This document shows positions 1 to 8,519 of a stretch of 40,657 bases of DNA, piece after piece. The stretch is from Collinsella aerofaciens. Lineage in GTDB: Bacteria; Actinomycetota; Coriobacteriia; Coriobacteriales; Coriobacteriaceae. The position numbers and the translations under genes were made by a program. Location of the stretch: the NCBI RefSeq assembly GCF_028206795.1, contig NZ_JAQLFJ010000015.1, forward strand, positions 1 through 40,657, in the 5' to 3' direction. A model generated the notes under the pieces. The model was not told the origin of the DNA, made no database searches, and worked only from the letters and a program-made list of their open reading frames with translations. The first letter of the stretch is position 1. Each line of letters begins with the position of its first letter.

Positions 1-89
1 GGAGCTAGTTCCGCGTTGCGCTAGCTGCGGAAACGCGGGGTCCGTTCAAGCTGTTGCGTTGAGATTGAAAATCAACCCGCACATGATAA
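1..89. other. Left-edge non-coding stretch, no gene seen
   Basis: No convincing coding region. Three mutually exclusive inverted repeats overlap here: 3-8 with 21-26 (AGCTAG/CTAGCT), 9-14 with 27-32 (TTCCGC/GCGGAA) and 11-17 with 32-38 (CCGCGTT/AACGCGG). This could be the 3' end or terminator of a gene outside the window, but no T-run follows and I cannot assign it. Confidence 0.3.
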
Positions 90-117
90 CCGCCCGCCTC
101 ACGAATGAGACGGGCGG
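90..117 (-). terminator. Intrinsic terminator after ppdK
   Basis: A 12-bp stem closes a UUCG tetraloop when read on the minus strand (CCGCCCGTCTCA / TGAGGCGGGCGG). One pair is G-U on the minus strand but C-A on the plus strand, which argues that the minus strand is functional. Only a weak TTAT follows, so it may act partly as a 3'-end stabiliser. Confidence 0.7.
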
Positions 118-155
118 CATGAAGGGGGCTACACTAGGCGTCTACACCCAAAACG

Positions 156-2906
156 TTAGGCGGAACGCTTGGCCTCGAGCTTGGCCTGAGCGGCAGCCAG
201 GCGTGCGAGGGGCACGCGGTAGGGCGAGCAGGACACGTAGTCCACGTCGGCCACGTTAAACAGGTCCTTGATGGACTTGGGGTCGCCGCCGTGCTCACCG
301 CACACGCCAAAGTGCATGCCGGGATTGGTGGCGCGGCCCTTCTCGACGGCCAAGCGCACGAGCTCCAGCACAGCCGTGTCGATGGTCTCGAAGGGATTGT
401 CCTTCAGGATCTTCTTGTGCAGGTACAGCGGAATGAACTTGGCCTCGGCATCGTCGCGGGAGAAGCCGAAGGTCGTCTGGGTGAGGTCGTTGGTGCCAAA
501 GCAGAAGAAATCTGCGTGATGGGCGATTTCGTCGGCGACCATGCAGGCGCGCGGCAGCTCGAGCATGGTACCCACGGGAATGTTGAGTTCGACGCCCTCC
601 TCGGCGGAAACCTCGGCGATCACGCGCTCGATGACCTCGCGGGTCTGGACATGCTCGGCCGTGATGGAGACGAGCGGCACCATGATCTCGGGGCGTGGGT
701 CGACGCCCTCCTTGATAAGGCGAGCAGCAGCCGTGGCAACGGCGCGAACCTGCATGAGAGGCAGATCGCTAAAGACGACGGACAGGCGCACACCACGCAG
801 GCCCAGCATGGGGTTGGACTCGACCATGCTGTCAATGCGACGCAGGCGGGCGCGCAGGGCAGCGAGCTCCTCCTCGGGAGCGCCGGCGGCCTCCTTCTTG
901 GTGATGGCGACCTCGAGCTCGCGAGGATTATCCAGGAACTCATGAAGCGGCGGATCGAGCAGGCGGACGACCACATCGCGACCGGACATGGTCTTGAACA
1001 TCGCCAGGAAGTCCTCGGTCTGAACCTTGAGCAGGTCGGCCAGGGCCTGCTGCTTCACGGCCTCATCGTCAGACAGGATAAAGCTCTGGATGATGTTCTT
1101 GCGATCGCCCAGGAACATGTGCTCGGTGCGGCACAGACCGATGGCCTCGGCGCCAAACTCGAGCGCGAGTGCAGCATCCTCGGGGTTGTCGGCGTTAACG
1201 CGCACGTGGTTGGCGTGGCCGCAGGTCTCGTCCAAACGGATCTCATCAGCCCAAGACAGGATGGTGTCCAGGTCGCCGGTGAGCTCTGCAGAGACCAGGT
1301 CGACCGCGCCGTCGACGACGATACCCTGGGTGCCGTCGATGGAGATGACATCGCCCTCGCGCAGCACGCGGTCGCTGCCCTCGATGCGCACGACCTTCTC
1401 TGCCGCGTCAATGTGGAAGCGCTCAACGCCGCAAACGCAGGGCGTACCCATGCCGCGGGCGATAACGGCGGCATGGCTCGTCTTGCCACCGTGGCTGGTC
1501 AGGATGCCCTCGGCGGCGACCATGCCCTTCAGGTCGTCGGGGTTGGTCTCCCAGCGAACCAGAATGACCTTGTAGCCCTCGTTGGCGCGCGCGACGGCGT
1601 CATCACTCGAGAACACGACCTCGCCCACGGCGGCACCAGGGCTGGCGTTAAGGCCGCTGGCCAGGGCCTCGTACTTCTTGGAGGCGTCGAACTGCGGGTG
1701 CAGGAGCTGGTCGAGCTGCGCGGGATCGATGCGGCTCACAGCCTCCTCGCGGGTGATGAGGCCCTCCTCGACCATTTCGATAGCAATGCGCAGGGCGGCA
1801 GTGGCGGTGCGCTTGCCCACGCGGGTCTGGAGCATCCAGAGCTTGCCCTGCTCGATGGTAAACTCGATATCGCACATATCGCGGTAATGATCCTCGAGCG
1901 TCAGGAACACGCGCTCGAGCTCCTCGCCTGCGGACTCGAGGCCCGAGGTGGTCTTGAGGTCGGCGATGGGCTCGGTGTTTCGGATGCCGGCGACGACGTC
2001 CTCGCCCTGGGCATTCACCAAAAAGTCGCCATAGAACTCCTTGGTTCCGTCGGCCGGGTTGCGCGTAAAGGCGACGCCGGTCGCCGAGGTCTCGCCCTTG
2101 TTGCCAAAGGCCATGGCCTGGACGTTGACGGCGGTGCCGAGCTCATCGGAAATGCCATGCTGCTTGCGGTAGATGCAGGCGCGCTCGTTCATCCAGCTGC
2201 CAAAGACGGCCTGGATGGCAAGGCGCAGCTGAAGCTCCGGGTCGTGCGGGAAGACGGGCTTGCCGTCAGCGACCTCGAGCTCGGGATACAGGGCAGCCTC
2301 GACGTTCTCGGAGAAGATGCCCTTAAAGGTCTCGACGAGCTCCTGCAGGTCCTCGGCCGAAAGCTCGGAATCGACACGAACGCCGGCGACCAGGCGGGCC
2401 TGGGTCAGGGCGTTCTCGAATAGGTCGGCGTCGACGCCCATGACGACGTTGGAGAACATCTGGATAAAGCGACGGTAGCTGTCCCAGGCAAAGCGCGGGT
2501 TCTGCGTCTGCGCGATAAGACCCTGGACGGAATCGTCGTTGAGGCCCAGGTTGAGGACCGTGTCCATCATGCCGGGCATGGAGAACGGAGCGCCCGAGCG
2601 AACCGACACGAGCAGCGGATCGGAGGCATCGCCGAGTTTCTTGCCGCAACGGGCCTCGAGGTCCGCCTCGGCGGCAACGATCTCATCGAGTGCGCCTTCG
2701 GGCCAGACGTTGCCGGCACCGGAGTACTCGACACAGGTCTGGCAGGTAATGGTAAAGCCACCGGGAACCGGCAGGCCGATGCGGCTCATCTCGGCAAGGT
2801 TTGCGCCCTTGCCGCCAAGCACGAAGTTCATGGACTTGTCGCCCTCAGTGACACAGGTGCCCTGGGCGTCGGTTCCAAAACGGTAAACCCTCTTGCAATC
2901 GCTCAC
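156..2906 (-). CDS. ppdK: Pyruvate, phosphate dikinase
   Basis: Interconverts pyruvate + ATP + Pi and PEP + AMP + PPi in the cytosol, linking glycolysis and gluconeogenesis. The 916-aa product has an N-terminal ATP-grasp domain (GGKGANLAEM near residue 31), a central phosphohistidine domain with GGKTSHAAV in which His478 is the expected phosphocarrier, and a C-terminal PEP/pyruvate barrel with the GVCGEHGG active-site loop (Cys869). Length is close to the family's usual 870-900 aa. I place the start at a GTG because GGAAGGGGAAG sits just upstream; a further upstream ATG at 2927 lacks such a site. Thr476, two residues before the catalytic His, is the conserved site modified by PDRP-type regulators, and such a regulator is the next gene upstream. 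A 297-bp regulatory gap separates the two. Confidence 0.95.
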   Translation of the reverse strand: MSDCKRVYRFGTDAQGTCVTEGDKSMNFVLGGKGANLAEMSRIGLPVPGGFTITCQTCVEYSGAGNVWPEGALDEIVAAEADLEARCGKKLGDASDPLLVSVRSGAPFSMPGMMDTVLNLGLNDDSVQGLIAQTQNPRFAWDSYRRFIQMFSNVVMGVDADLFENALTQARLVAGVRVDSELSAEDLQELVETFKGIFSENVEAALYPELEVADGKPVFPHDPELQLRLAIQAVFGSWMNERACIYRKQHGISDELGTAVNVQAMAFGNKGETSATGVAFTRNPADGTKEFYGDFLVNAQGEDVVAGIRNTEPIADLKTTSGLESAGEELERVFLTLEDHYRDMCDIEFTIEQGKLWMLQTRVGKRTATAALRIAIEMVEEGLITREEAVSRIDPAQLDQLLHPQFDASKKYEALASGLNASPGAAVGEVVFSSDDAVARANEGYKVILVRWETNPDDLKGMVAAEGILTSHGGKTSHAAVIARGMGTPCVCGVERFHIDAAEKVVRIEGSDRVLREGDVISIDGTQGIVVDGAVDLVSAELTGDLDTILSWADEIRLDETCGHANHVRVNADNPEDAALALEFGAEAIGLCRTEHMFLGDRKNIIQSFILSDDEAVKQQALADLLKVQTEDFLAMFKTMSGRDVVVRLLDPPLHEFLDNPRELEVAITKKEAAGAPEEELAALRARLRRIDSMVESNPMLGLRGVRLSVVFSDLPLMQVRAVATAAARLIKEGVDPRPEIMVPLVSITAEHVQTREVIERVIAEVSAEEGVELNIPVGTMLELPRACMVADEIAHHADFFCFGTNDLTQTTFGFSRDDAEAKFIPLYLHKKILKDNPFETIDTAVLELVRLAVEKGRATNPGMHFGVCGEHGGDPKSIKDLFNVADVDYVSCSPYRVPLARLAAAQAKLEAKRSA

Positions 2907-3203
2907 GATACTTCCCCTTCCATGCACTTACGCGCACGACCGTGGTAACGAATCGACCCGCCGAATGCGAGCCGTGAGGGTACTATACGGCGGGTTTTGG
3001 GCGGGATTGCGCAGAGGGCGCGGGGGTTGGTAAACGTGGTAAATTTGGCGGTAAACGGTAGGTAAAGTTGGTTACCTTATGAAGATACCAATGCAAGATG
3101 CTTGCAGGTCAAATGCTAGTTTATTGCTAAATCGCTTTACCAATATCGTGCATTATTTTTAGGTAGTCTTTTAGAGACGGGCATTTTTAGCTACCCCAAT
3201 AAG
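2907..3203 (-). promoter_or_regulatory. ppdK upstream regulatory region
   Basis: This is the longest gap in the left half and is more AT-rich than its neighbours. On the minus strand it contains, in order, a possible promoter with a dyad in its spacer (3082-3112), four TTTACC boxes (GGTAAA on the plus strand at 3029, 3038, 3050 and 3061), an inverted GGTAA/TTACC pair at 3061-3076, and a second -10-like TATAGT at 2982-2987. No small ORF or RNA gene is evident. The layout suggests that ppdK is regulated separately from the glyQS-ppsR genes upstream. Confidence 0.5.
3082..3112 (-). promoter_or_regulatory. Possible ppdK promoter with operator dyad in spacer
   Basis: On the minus strand a -35 TTGACC (3107-3112) is separated by 19 bp from TATCTT (3082-3087). 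The spacer holds a perfect 6-3-6 dyad, TGCAAG-cat-CTTGCA (3092-3106), directly abutting the -35. A long spacer filled by a dyad is the geometry known for MerR-family regulated promoters; a simple repressor site is equally possible. The -10 matches consensus at only four positions. Confidence 0.4.
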
Positions 3204-4079
3204 CTAGCTTTGCTGGGCTCGGCGGGCGGCGCGGCGGGCACGGGCATCTTGGATTTCCTCCAAGTGGCTAATGATCTCGGCAGCGCTTTCCTCGATGGCC
3301 TTGCCATCGGTACGCACCACAAAGCAGCCTAGGCGCTTCATGAGGGCACGGGCTTCCTCAAGCTCGCTGCGCACACTCTCGGGCTCGGCATAGGAGCCGG
3401 CAACGGCACGGGCGTAGTCATCGCCCAAGCGGCTATCGCGAATTTCGGAAATCACATCGACGGTCGAGATCAGACCAAACAACCGCATCGGGTCAACCTC
3501 GTAAATCGACTTCGGCGGCTCCATGCCATGCGCCAGTGGGACATTGGCGACCTTGTAGCCCTGATAGGCTAAATACATCGACAGCGGCGTCTTGGATGTA
3601 CGCGACACACCCAGCAGCACGATATCGGCACCCGACAGATCGTCGCAACCGCGCCCGTCATCGTGCTCAACGAAATACTCCATGGCCTCGATACGATGGA
3701 AATAGCGGTCATCGGTCTTGTGAATCACGCCCGCAACGCACTTGGGCGGCACACCGATGAGCGACGACAGCACGGCAAGCGTCGGGCCGATCAGGTCGAC
3801 CGAACGGATATGCAGCATACCCAGGTAATCGAGCACGCGGGCGCGAAGCGCCGGATCGACAATGGTATGGAACACGGCGACATCGCGATGGTCGGCATCA
3901 ACGCGCGGCCCCACAAATGACTTGACCTGCTCCACGGAGGTCACCTTGGGCAGGCGCAAAACGCGAAAAGCCCCTTCATCAAATTGCCCGGACGCCGCAA
4001 GCACCACCTCACAAGCGGTATCGCCGAGCGAGTCGGAGATAACGATAACGGTGGGACGAGCGGTGACCGGGCAATCCAT
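3204..4079 (-). CDS. ppsR: PPDK/PEP synthase regulatory kinase-phosphorylase (PDRP, DUF299)
   Basis: Bifunctional regulator: ADP-dependent phosphorylation of the Thr near the catalytic His of pyruvate phosphate dikinase inactivates the enzyme, and Pi-dependent dephosphorylation reactivates it. The 291-aa protein carries the family P-loop GVSRTSKT at residues 157-164 and begins TVIVISDSLGDTA, typical of the family. It runs slightly longer than usual because of an Arg/Ala-rich C-terminal tail. AAAGGAG precedes the ATG. The gene lies 34 bp after glyS and upstream of ppdK, whose Thr476 is the obvious substrate. The symbol is borrowed from the PEP synthase homologue; the PPDK neighbour makes PPDK the likely target. 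Confidence 0.92.
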   Translation of the reverse strand: MDCPVTARPTVIVISDSLGDTACEVVLAASGQFDEGAFRVLRLPKVTSVEQVKSFVGPRVDADHRDVAVFHTIVDPALRARVLDYLGMLHIRSVDLIGPTLAVLSSLIGVPPKCVAGVIHKTDDRYFHRIEAMEYFVEHDDGRGCDDLSGADIVLLGVSRTSKTPLSMYLAYQGYKVANVPLAHGMEPPKSIYEVDPMRLFGLISTVDVISEIRDSRLGDDYARAVAGSYAEPESVRSELEEARALMKRLGCFVVRTDGKAIEESAAEIISHLEEIQDARARRAARRAQQS

Positions 4080-4113
4080 GCGGGGCTCCTTTTGCGCTTA
4101 TGCGCAGGCTGGC

Positions 4114-6210
4114 TTACTTTTTGCGGGCAAGCTCACCGATGTTGGCAATGCCGGAGAAAACGGCCTCGAAGCGGTTGAGCAGCTTAAGGCGATTATCGCG
4201 AAGCTGCTCGTCCTTGTCCATGACCATGACCTCATCGAAGAAACGGTCGATGGGCGCGCGCAGGGCGGCGAGGGCGGCAAATGCGGTCGGGTAGTCCTCG
4301 GCAGCAAGGGCGGCATCGACGGCGGTCTGAGCAGCCTCGGAGGCGTCGGCGAGCGCAAGCTCGACCTCGCCCATCAGGCTGCGGTCATACTCCGCACCCA
4401 GCTCGGGCTTGGAGATATGCGCGGCGCGGGCATAGGCGGTCGCCAGGTTGTCGAACGTCTCAGCGTCGTTCTTGCGGGCCTCGTCGAGGGCGGCGCAGCG
4501 GGCGAAGAAGACGGACGGGGCGATGATGTGCACCGCGGAGACGGCGGCGACGGTATCGGCCGGAATCTTTTCGTCGCGGGCCATGCTCACCAGGCGGCCA
4601 TGGAAGAAGTCACGAACCTGCTGGGCGACCTCGGCGGCGTCGAACTCAATGCCCTGCTCACTGTAGAGTTCGAGGGCAAAGTCGATGAGCGACGTGGGGT
4701 CGATCGGCAGACGGTCGCGCTGGATGTTGATAATGCCGATAGCGGCACGACGCAGCGCGTAGGGGTCGGAGGAGCCGGTCGGGGGCTCGCCGATGGCAAA
4801 GATACCGGCGATGGTATCGAGCTTGTCGGCGCAGGCCACGATGCAGCCAGCGGTGCCCTCGGGCAGCTCGTCACCGGCAAAACGGGGACGATAGTGATCG
4901 CGAATAGCATGGGCGACCTCGTCGTTCTCCCCCATCGCGGTCGCGTAATAACCGCCCATCACGCCCTGCTGGCTCGTGAACTCGACGACGGCGTTGGACA
5001 CCAGGTCGGCCTTGCACAGGTGTGCGGCGCGAGCAGCGTCGGCGGCAAGATGGGCGCCCAGGTGAGCCTCGCGGGCGATAGCGAGCGCGAGCTGCTCGAT
5101 GCGCTCGGACTTGGCGAGCACGCTACCGAGCTTCTCCTGGAAGGCAACCTTGGACAGACGCTCACGGAACTCGTCGAGGGAGATCTTCAGGTCCTCCTCG
5201 TAGAAGAACTTAGCGTCGTCCAGACGGGCGCGCACGACGCGCTCGTTACCGTCGATCACTCGCTCGGCGTTCTCGGGCTTGCTGTTGGAGACGACCACGA
5301 ACTCACGCGTCAGCTTGCCCTCGCCGTCATAGATCGGGAAGTAGCGCTGGTTGGTGAGCATGGACTCGCAGATAATCTCGTGCGGGACCTTGAGGAACTC
5401 CTCGTCGAAAGTACCGACGAGCACCGTCGGCCACTCGCAGAGGTTAATGACCTCCTCAAAGACCTTCTTGGGCGTATCGACATGGCAGCCGGGGCGAGCG
5501 GCCTCGACCTCGGAGATACCGGCAAGGATGGCCTCGCGACGGCGCTCGGTAGAAAGCACGCCGGCGTCCTCGAGTACCTGCTCGTAGGCGGCGGGGCTGG
5601 CGACAACGTGGTCACCGGGGCCGAGCACGCGATGGCCGCGCGTGGTGTTGCCGCTCGTCACGTCGGCAAATGACACGGGCACAACATCCTCGCCCAGAAG
5701 GCAGCAAATCCAGCGGACCGGGCGCACGAAGGTGGCGTGCTCGTGGCCCCAGCGCTGGGAGCGGTAGTTGGGCCACTGCAGGCCGGCAATGGTCTTCTCG
5801 CACAGGGCCGTCAGGATCGGGGTTGCCGGTGCGGAGGGAATGTTCTTCTCAGCAAAGACGTACTCACGGCCGTCGGTGTCCTCGCGACGGACCAGATCCT
5901 CGGCAGCCACACCGCACTTGCGAGCGAAGCCCTGGGCGGCCTTGGTGGCGTTACCGTCAGCGTCGAAGGCAATGTTGGCCGCGGGGCCACGCTTGACCTC
6001 GTGAACCTCATCGGTCGCGGTGGCGACGTCGGCAACGAGCACAGCCAGGCGACGCGGGCTCGAGATCACACGGACCTCGCCGTGGGCCAGGCCGGCATCG
6101 TCCAAACCCTTGACGATCATGGTGCCGAGCTGCTTGACGGCATTGTTCAGCGGCGCGGAGGGCATCTCCTCCGTACCGATCTCAAACAGGAAATCCTTAG
6201 CGTCTGCCAT
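4114..6210 (-). CDS. glyS: Glycine--tRNA ligase beta subunit
   Basis: Beta subunit of the bacterial (alpha beta)2 glycyl-tRNA synthetase, which charges tRNA-Gly. It contributes tRNA recognition, while the alpha subunit holds the aminoacylation site. The 698-aa length and the opening DFLFEIGTEEMPSAPL are characteristic; the C-terminal part is the helical anticodon-binding region. The ATG lies 3 bp after the glyQ stop, and its ribosome binding site (AAGGCGAGG) is inside the end of glyQ, so the two are almost certainly translationally coupled. There is no sign of damage. Confidence 0.96.
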   Translation of the reverse strand: MADAKDFLFEIGTEEMPSAPLNNAVKQLGTMIVKGLDDAGLAHGEVRVISSPRRLAVLVADVATATDEVHEVKRGPAANIAFDADGNATKAAQGFARKCGVAAEDLVRREDTDGREYVFAEKNIPSAPATPILTALCEKTIAGLQWPNYRSQRWGHEHATFVRPVRWICCLLGEDVVPVSFADVTSGNTTRGHRVLGPGDHVVASPAAYEQVLEDAGVLSTERRREAILAGISEVEAARPGCHVDTPKKVFEEVINLCEWPTVLVGTFDEEFLKVPHEIICESMLTNQRYFPIYDGEGKLTREFVVVSNSKPENAERVIDGNERVVRARLDDAKFFYEEDLKISLDEFRERLSKVAFQEKLGSVLAKSERIEQLALAIAREAHLGAHLAADAARAAHLCKADLVSNAVVEFTSQQGVMGGYYATAMGENDEVAHAIRDHYRPRFAGDELPEGTAGCIVACADKLDTIAGIFAIGEPPTGSSDPYALRRAAIGIINIQRDRLPIDPTSLIDFALELYSEQGIEFDAAEVAQQVRDFFHGRLVSMARDEKIPADTVAAVSAVHIIAPSVFFARCAALDEARKNDAETFDNLATAYARAAHISKPELGAEYDRSLMGEVELALADASEAAQTAVDAALAAEDYPTAFAALAALRAPIDRFFDEVMVMDKDEQLRDNRLKLLNRFEAVFSGIANIGELARKK

Positions 6211-6213
6211 GGC

Positions 6214-7125
6214 TTACGCCACCTCGCCTTCCTGATCGGCATTCTCGTTGACTCCGGCGACCTCGGCCATGTAGGCCTCGCAGCACGCCTTGGCGACGGC
6301 GCGGACGCGCAGGATGTAGTTGGCACGCTCGACTGCGGACAGGGCGCCACGGGCATCGAGCAGGTTGAAGGCATGGCTGCACTTCATGACGCAGTCGTAC
6401 GCCGGCAGCGGCAGTTTGCGCTCCAGGCAGGAGTGGCACTCGGCCTCGTAGTCGTCAAACTTCTGACGCATCATCTCGACGTTGGCGACCTCAAAGTTAT
6501 AGGCACTGAACTCGCGCTCGTTCTCGAGGAACACGTCACCATAGGTCATGGGCGTGCCGTCGGGCAGATAGCTCCACACCAGGTCGTAGACGGAGTTGAC
6601 ACCCTGGGCGTACATGGCGATACGCTCCAGGCCATAGGTGATCTCGACGGGCACGGGATCGACCTCGATGCCGCCCACCTGCTGGAAGTACGTAAACTGC
6701 GTGACCTCCATGCCGTTGAGCCAGACCTCCCAGCCAAGGCCCCAGGCGCCCAGGGTCGGGCTCTCCCAGTCGTCCTCGACAAAACGGACGTCATGGTCGT
6801 TGGGGTCCAGACCGATAGCGGCAAGAGACCCCAGGTAGAGCTCCTGGGCGTTGACCGGCGAGGGCTTGATGAGCACCTGGAACTGATAGTAGTGCTGCAT
6901 GCGGTTGGGGTTCTCGCCGTAGCGGCCGTCGGCGGGACGGCGGCAGGGCTGCGCATAGCAGGTGCGCCACTCGGCGGGACCGAGCGAGCGCAGCGTGGTC
7001 GCGGTATGGAAGGTACCGGCACCGACCTCGGAGTCATAGGGCTGCATAATGACGCAGCCCTGCTCGCCCCAGTACTGCTGGAGGCGCAGGATGATGTCTT
7101 GGAAGGAAAGCGATGAAGCGTTCAT
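6214..7125 (-). CDS. glyQ: Glycine--tRNA ligase alpha subunit
   Basis: Catalytic alpha subunit of tetrameric glycyl-tRNA synthetase (class II core). The 303-aa protein contains the highly conserved [17 protein letters not shown] near residue 11 and [20 protein letters not shown] around residue 57, and has the expected length. Only 59 bp separate it from lepB, and that gap contains no T-box structure. It may be co-transcribed from the rpsP operon or use a weak -10-like element in the gap. The split alpha/beta enzyme, rather than the single-chain form, is typical of many bacteria. Confidence 0.96.
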   Translation of the reverse strand: MNASSLSFQDIILRLQQYWGEQGCVIMQPYDSEVGAGTFHTATTLRSLGPAEWRTCYAQPCRRPADGRYGENPNRMQHYYQFQVLIKPSPVNAQELYLGSLAAIGLDPNDHDVRFVEDDWESPTLGAWGLGWEVWLNGMEVTQFTYFQQVGGIEVDPVPVEITYGLERIAMYAQGVNSVYDLVWSYLPDGTPMTYGDVFLENEREFSAYNFEVANVEMMRQKFDDYEAECHSCLERKLPLPAYDCVMKCSHAFNLLDARGALSAVERANYILRVRAVAKACCEAYMAEVAGVNENADQEGEVA

Positions 7126-7171
7126 GCCTCTAATATCCCCTCGTCGAAACGATTACACGGTTAGGTACTGT

Positions 7172-7177
7172 ACTATA
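7172..7177 (-). promoter_or_regulatory. Possible -10 element before glyQ
   Basis: Minus-strand TATAGT lies within AACCGCTATAGTAC, about 45 bp before the glyQ start. No convincing -35 is present. A similar string, CCGCCGTATAGTAC, occurs before ppdK, which is the only reason to take it seriously. Confidence 0.3.
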
Positions 7178-7184
7178 GCGGTTT

Positions 7185-7748
7185 TTAGTCGATAGCGCCG
7201 ATACGGTTGAGCGGCCAGTAGCGCACAAGCGCCACAGCGATCAAATCAGAGCGATCGACGGGACCAAAGTAGCGCGAGTCAGCAGAGTTCTCGCGGTTGT
7301 CGCCCATCACCCACACGCACCCGTCGGGAACGGTGTAGGGATAGCTCACCTGAGCGCCAGGGGCCTGGACCGAAAGCGGCCAGCTCATGCCGGTCGTATA
7401 GTCCTCATCGAGCGCCTGGCCGTCGACGACGACCTTGCCGTCCTGAAGGTCGACCGTCTGGCCGGCCGTGGCAATAACTCGCTTGACGAGAACATCGTGC
7501 TCGGAGGTGCCATCGGGGTTGTGGAATACCACAATATCGCCCTGTTTAACGGGCTGACCGAGCTCGAGGCTCACCTTTTGCGCCAGGATCTGATCGCCAA
7601 TCTCGATCGTGGACTCCATGGAGCCGGTAGGCACCACAAAGGGTTCAACCACAAATGAGCGAATCAAGAAGGTGGCGACCAGTGCGATCGCGATGACCGC
7701 GATCCACTCAAAAGCGCCCCTCAACGCGGACTGTTGCGTAGGAACCAT
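7185..7748 (-). CDS. lepB: Signal peptidase I
   Basis: Membrane serine protease that removes signal peptides from exported proteins. The 187-aa protein has one N-terminal membrane helix (about residues 15-32), catalytic Ser43 in the GSMEST box, the general-base Lys89 in DVLVKRV, and the C-terminal GDNRENSADSRYFG box. I choose the ATG at 7748, which has GAGGAG five bases upstream; the in-frame GTG at 7754 overlaps that site. It starts 2 bp after the trmD stop. In many actinobacteria rplS lies between trmD and lepB; here it is absent. Confidence 0.94.
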   Translation of the reverse strand: MVPTQQSALRGAFEWIAVIAIALVATFLIRSFVVEPFVVPTGSMESTIEIGDQILAQKVSLELGQPVKQGDIVVFHNPDGTSEHDVLVKRVIATAGQTVDLQDGKVVVDGQALDEDYTTGMSWPLSVQAPGAQVSYPYTVPDGCVWVMGDNRENSADSRYFGPVDRSDLIAVALVRYWPLNRIGAID

Positions 7749-7750
7749 AT

Positions 7751-8509
7751 TCACTCCTCGCTCTGCGAATACGAAGCGTCAAGGATCTCCTGAGCGTAAG
7801 CGCGCTCCTCGGGCGTAAGCCGCGCCGTCTCGATCAGGTCGGGGCGCCAGCGGCAGGTACGCTCGATGGCGTTCTTGCGACGCCAGGCATCGACCTTGGC
7901 GTGATCGCCGCTCACGAGCACTGGAGGCACGCCCTCGCCGTTGAACTCGGCAGGACGGGTGTACTGCGCGTACTCGAGCAGACCACCGTCCTCGGCAGTC
8001 GAGAATGACTCGTCCACGTTGCTCATCTCGTCACCAAGGGCGCCGGGAATGAGGCGTACGACGGCATCGGCAACGACCATAGCGGGAAGCTCGCCGCCCG
8101 TGAGCACGTAATCGCCGATCGACAGACGCTCGTCGGCATACGCATAGGCACGCTCGTCGACACCCTCGTAACGGCTGCAAACAAACAGCAGACGCTCACT
8201 TTTGAGCAGGCGCTCGGCCACATGCTGCGTAAAGGGTTCGCCGCAGGGAGTGAAGAACACCACCGTGGGCTTGGGGCCCTCCGCGCTAATGGCCTCGATG
8301 GCCTCGGCGATAGGCTCGACCTTCATGAGCATGCCCTGCCCGCCGCCGTACGGCTCGTCATCGACGGTACGATGGCGGTCGTGCGTCCAGTCACGCAGGT
8401 TATACGCCTTAAAATCAAAAAGACCGGCCTTGCGGGCGCGGCCCAAGATCGACGTGGACATAACGGGCTCAAACATCTCGGGAAAGACCGAAAGGGTCTC
8501 AATCAGCAT
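7751..8509 (-). CDS. trmD: tRNA (guanine-N1)-methyltransferase
   Basis: Methylates N1 of G37 next to the anticodon, using S-adenosylmethionine, and prevents +1 frameshifting. The 252-aa product begins with the family sequence MLIETLSVFPEMF, and the trefoil-knot cofactor site appears as LSIGDYVLTGGELPA around residues 110-125, preceded by SRYEGVDER. GGGAGG precedes the ATG. The gene sits 10 bp after rimM in the classical rpsP-khpA-rimM-trmD order. Confidence 0.96.
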   Translation of the reverse strand: MLIETLSVFPEMFEPVMSTSILGRARKAGLFDFKAYNLRDWTHDRHRTVDDEPYGGGQGMLMKVEPIAEAIEAISAEGPKPTVVFFTPCGEPFTQHVAERLLKSERLLFVCSRYEGVDERAYAYADERLSIGDYVLTGGELPAMVVADAVVRLIPGALGDEMSNVDESFSTAEDGGLLEYAQYTRPAEFNGEGVPPVLVSGDHAKVDAWRRKNAIERTCRWRPDLIETARLTPEERAYAQEILDASYSQSEE

Positions 8510-8519
8510 GTTGTCCTCC

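Noticed and set aside
291..2423. Long open frame of about 710 codons antisense to ppdK
   Set aside because: It mirrors a well-conserved gene in GC-rich DNA, has a low-complexity Gly/Leu/Asp/His composition and no family features.
3862..5673. Open frame of about 600 codons antisense to glyS, running into ppsR
   Set aside because: Same reason: it is the complement of a conserved synthetase gene, with repetitive composition and no plausible start context.
5737..7116. Open frame of about 460 codons antisense to glyS/glyQ
   Set aside because: Complement of two conserved genes; no recognisable domain.
7126..7184. T-box riboswitch upstream of glyQ
   Set aside because: The gap is only 59 bp, with no T-box sequence or antiterminator structure.
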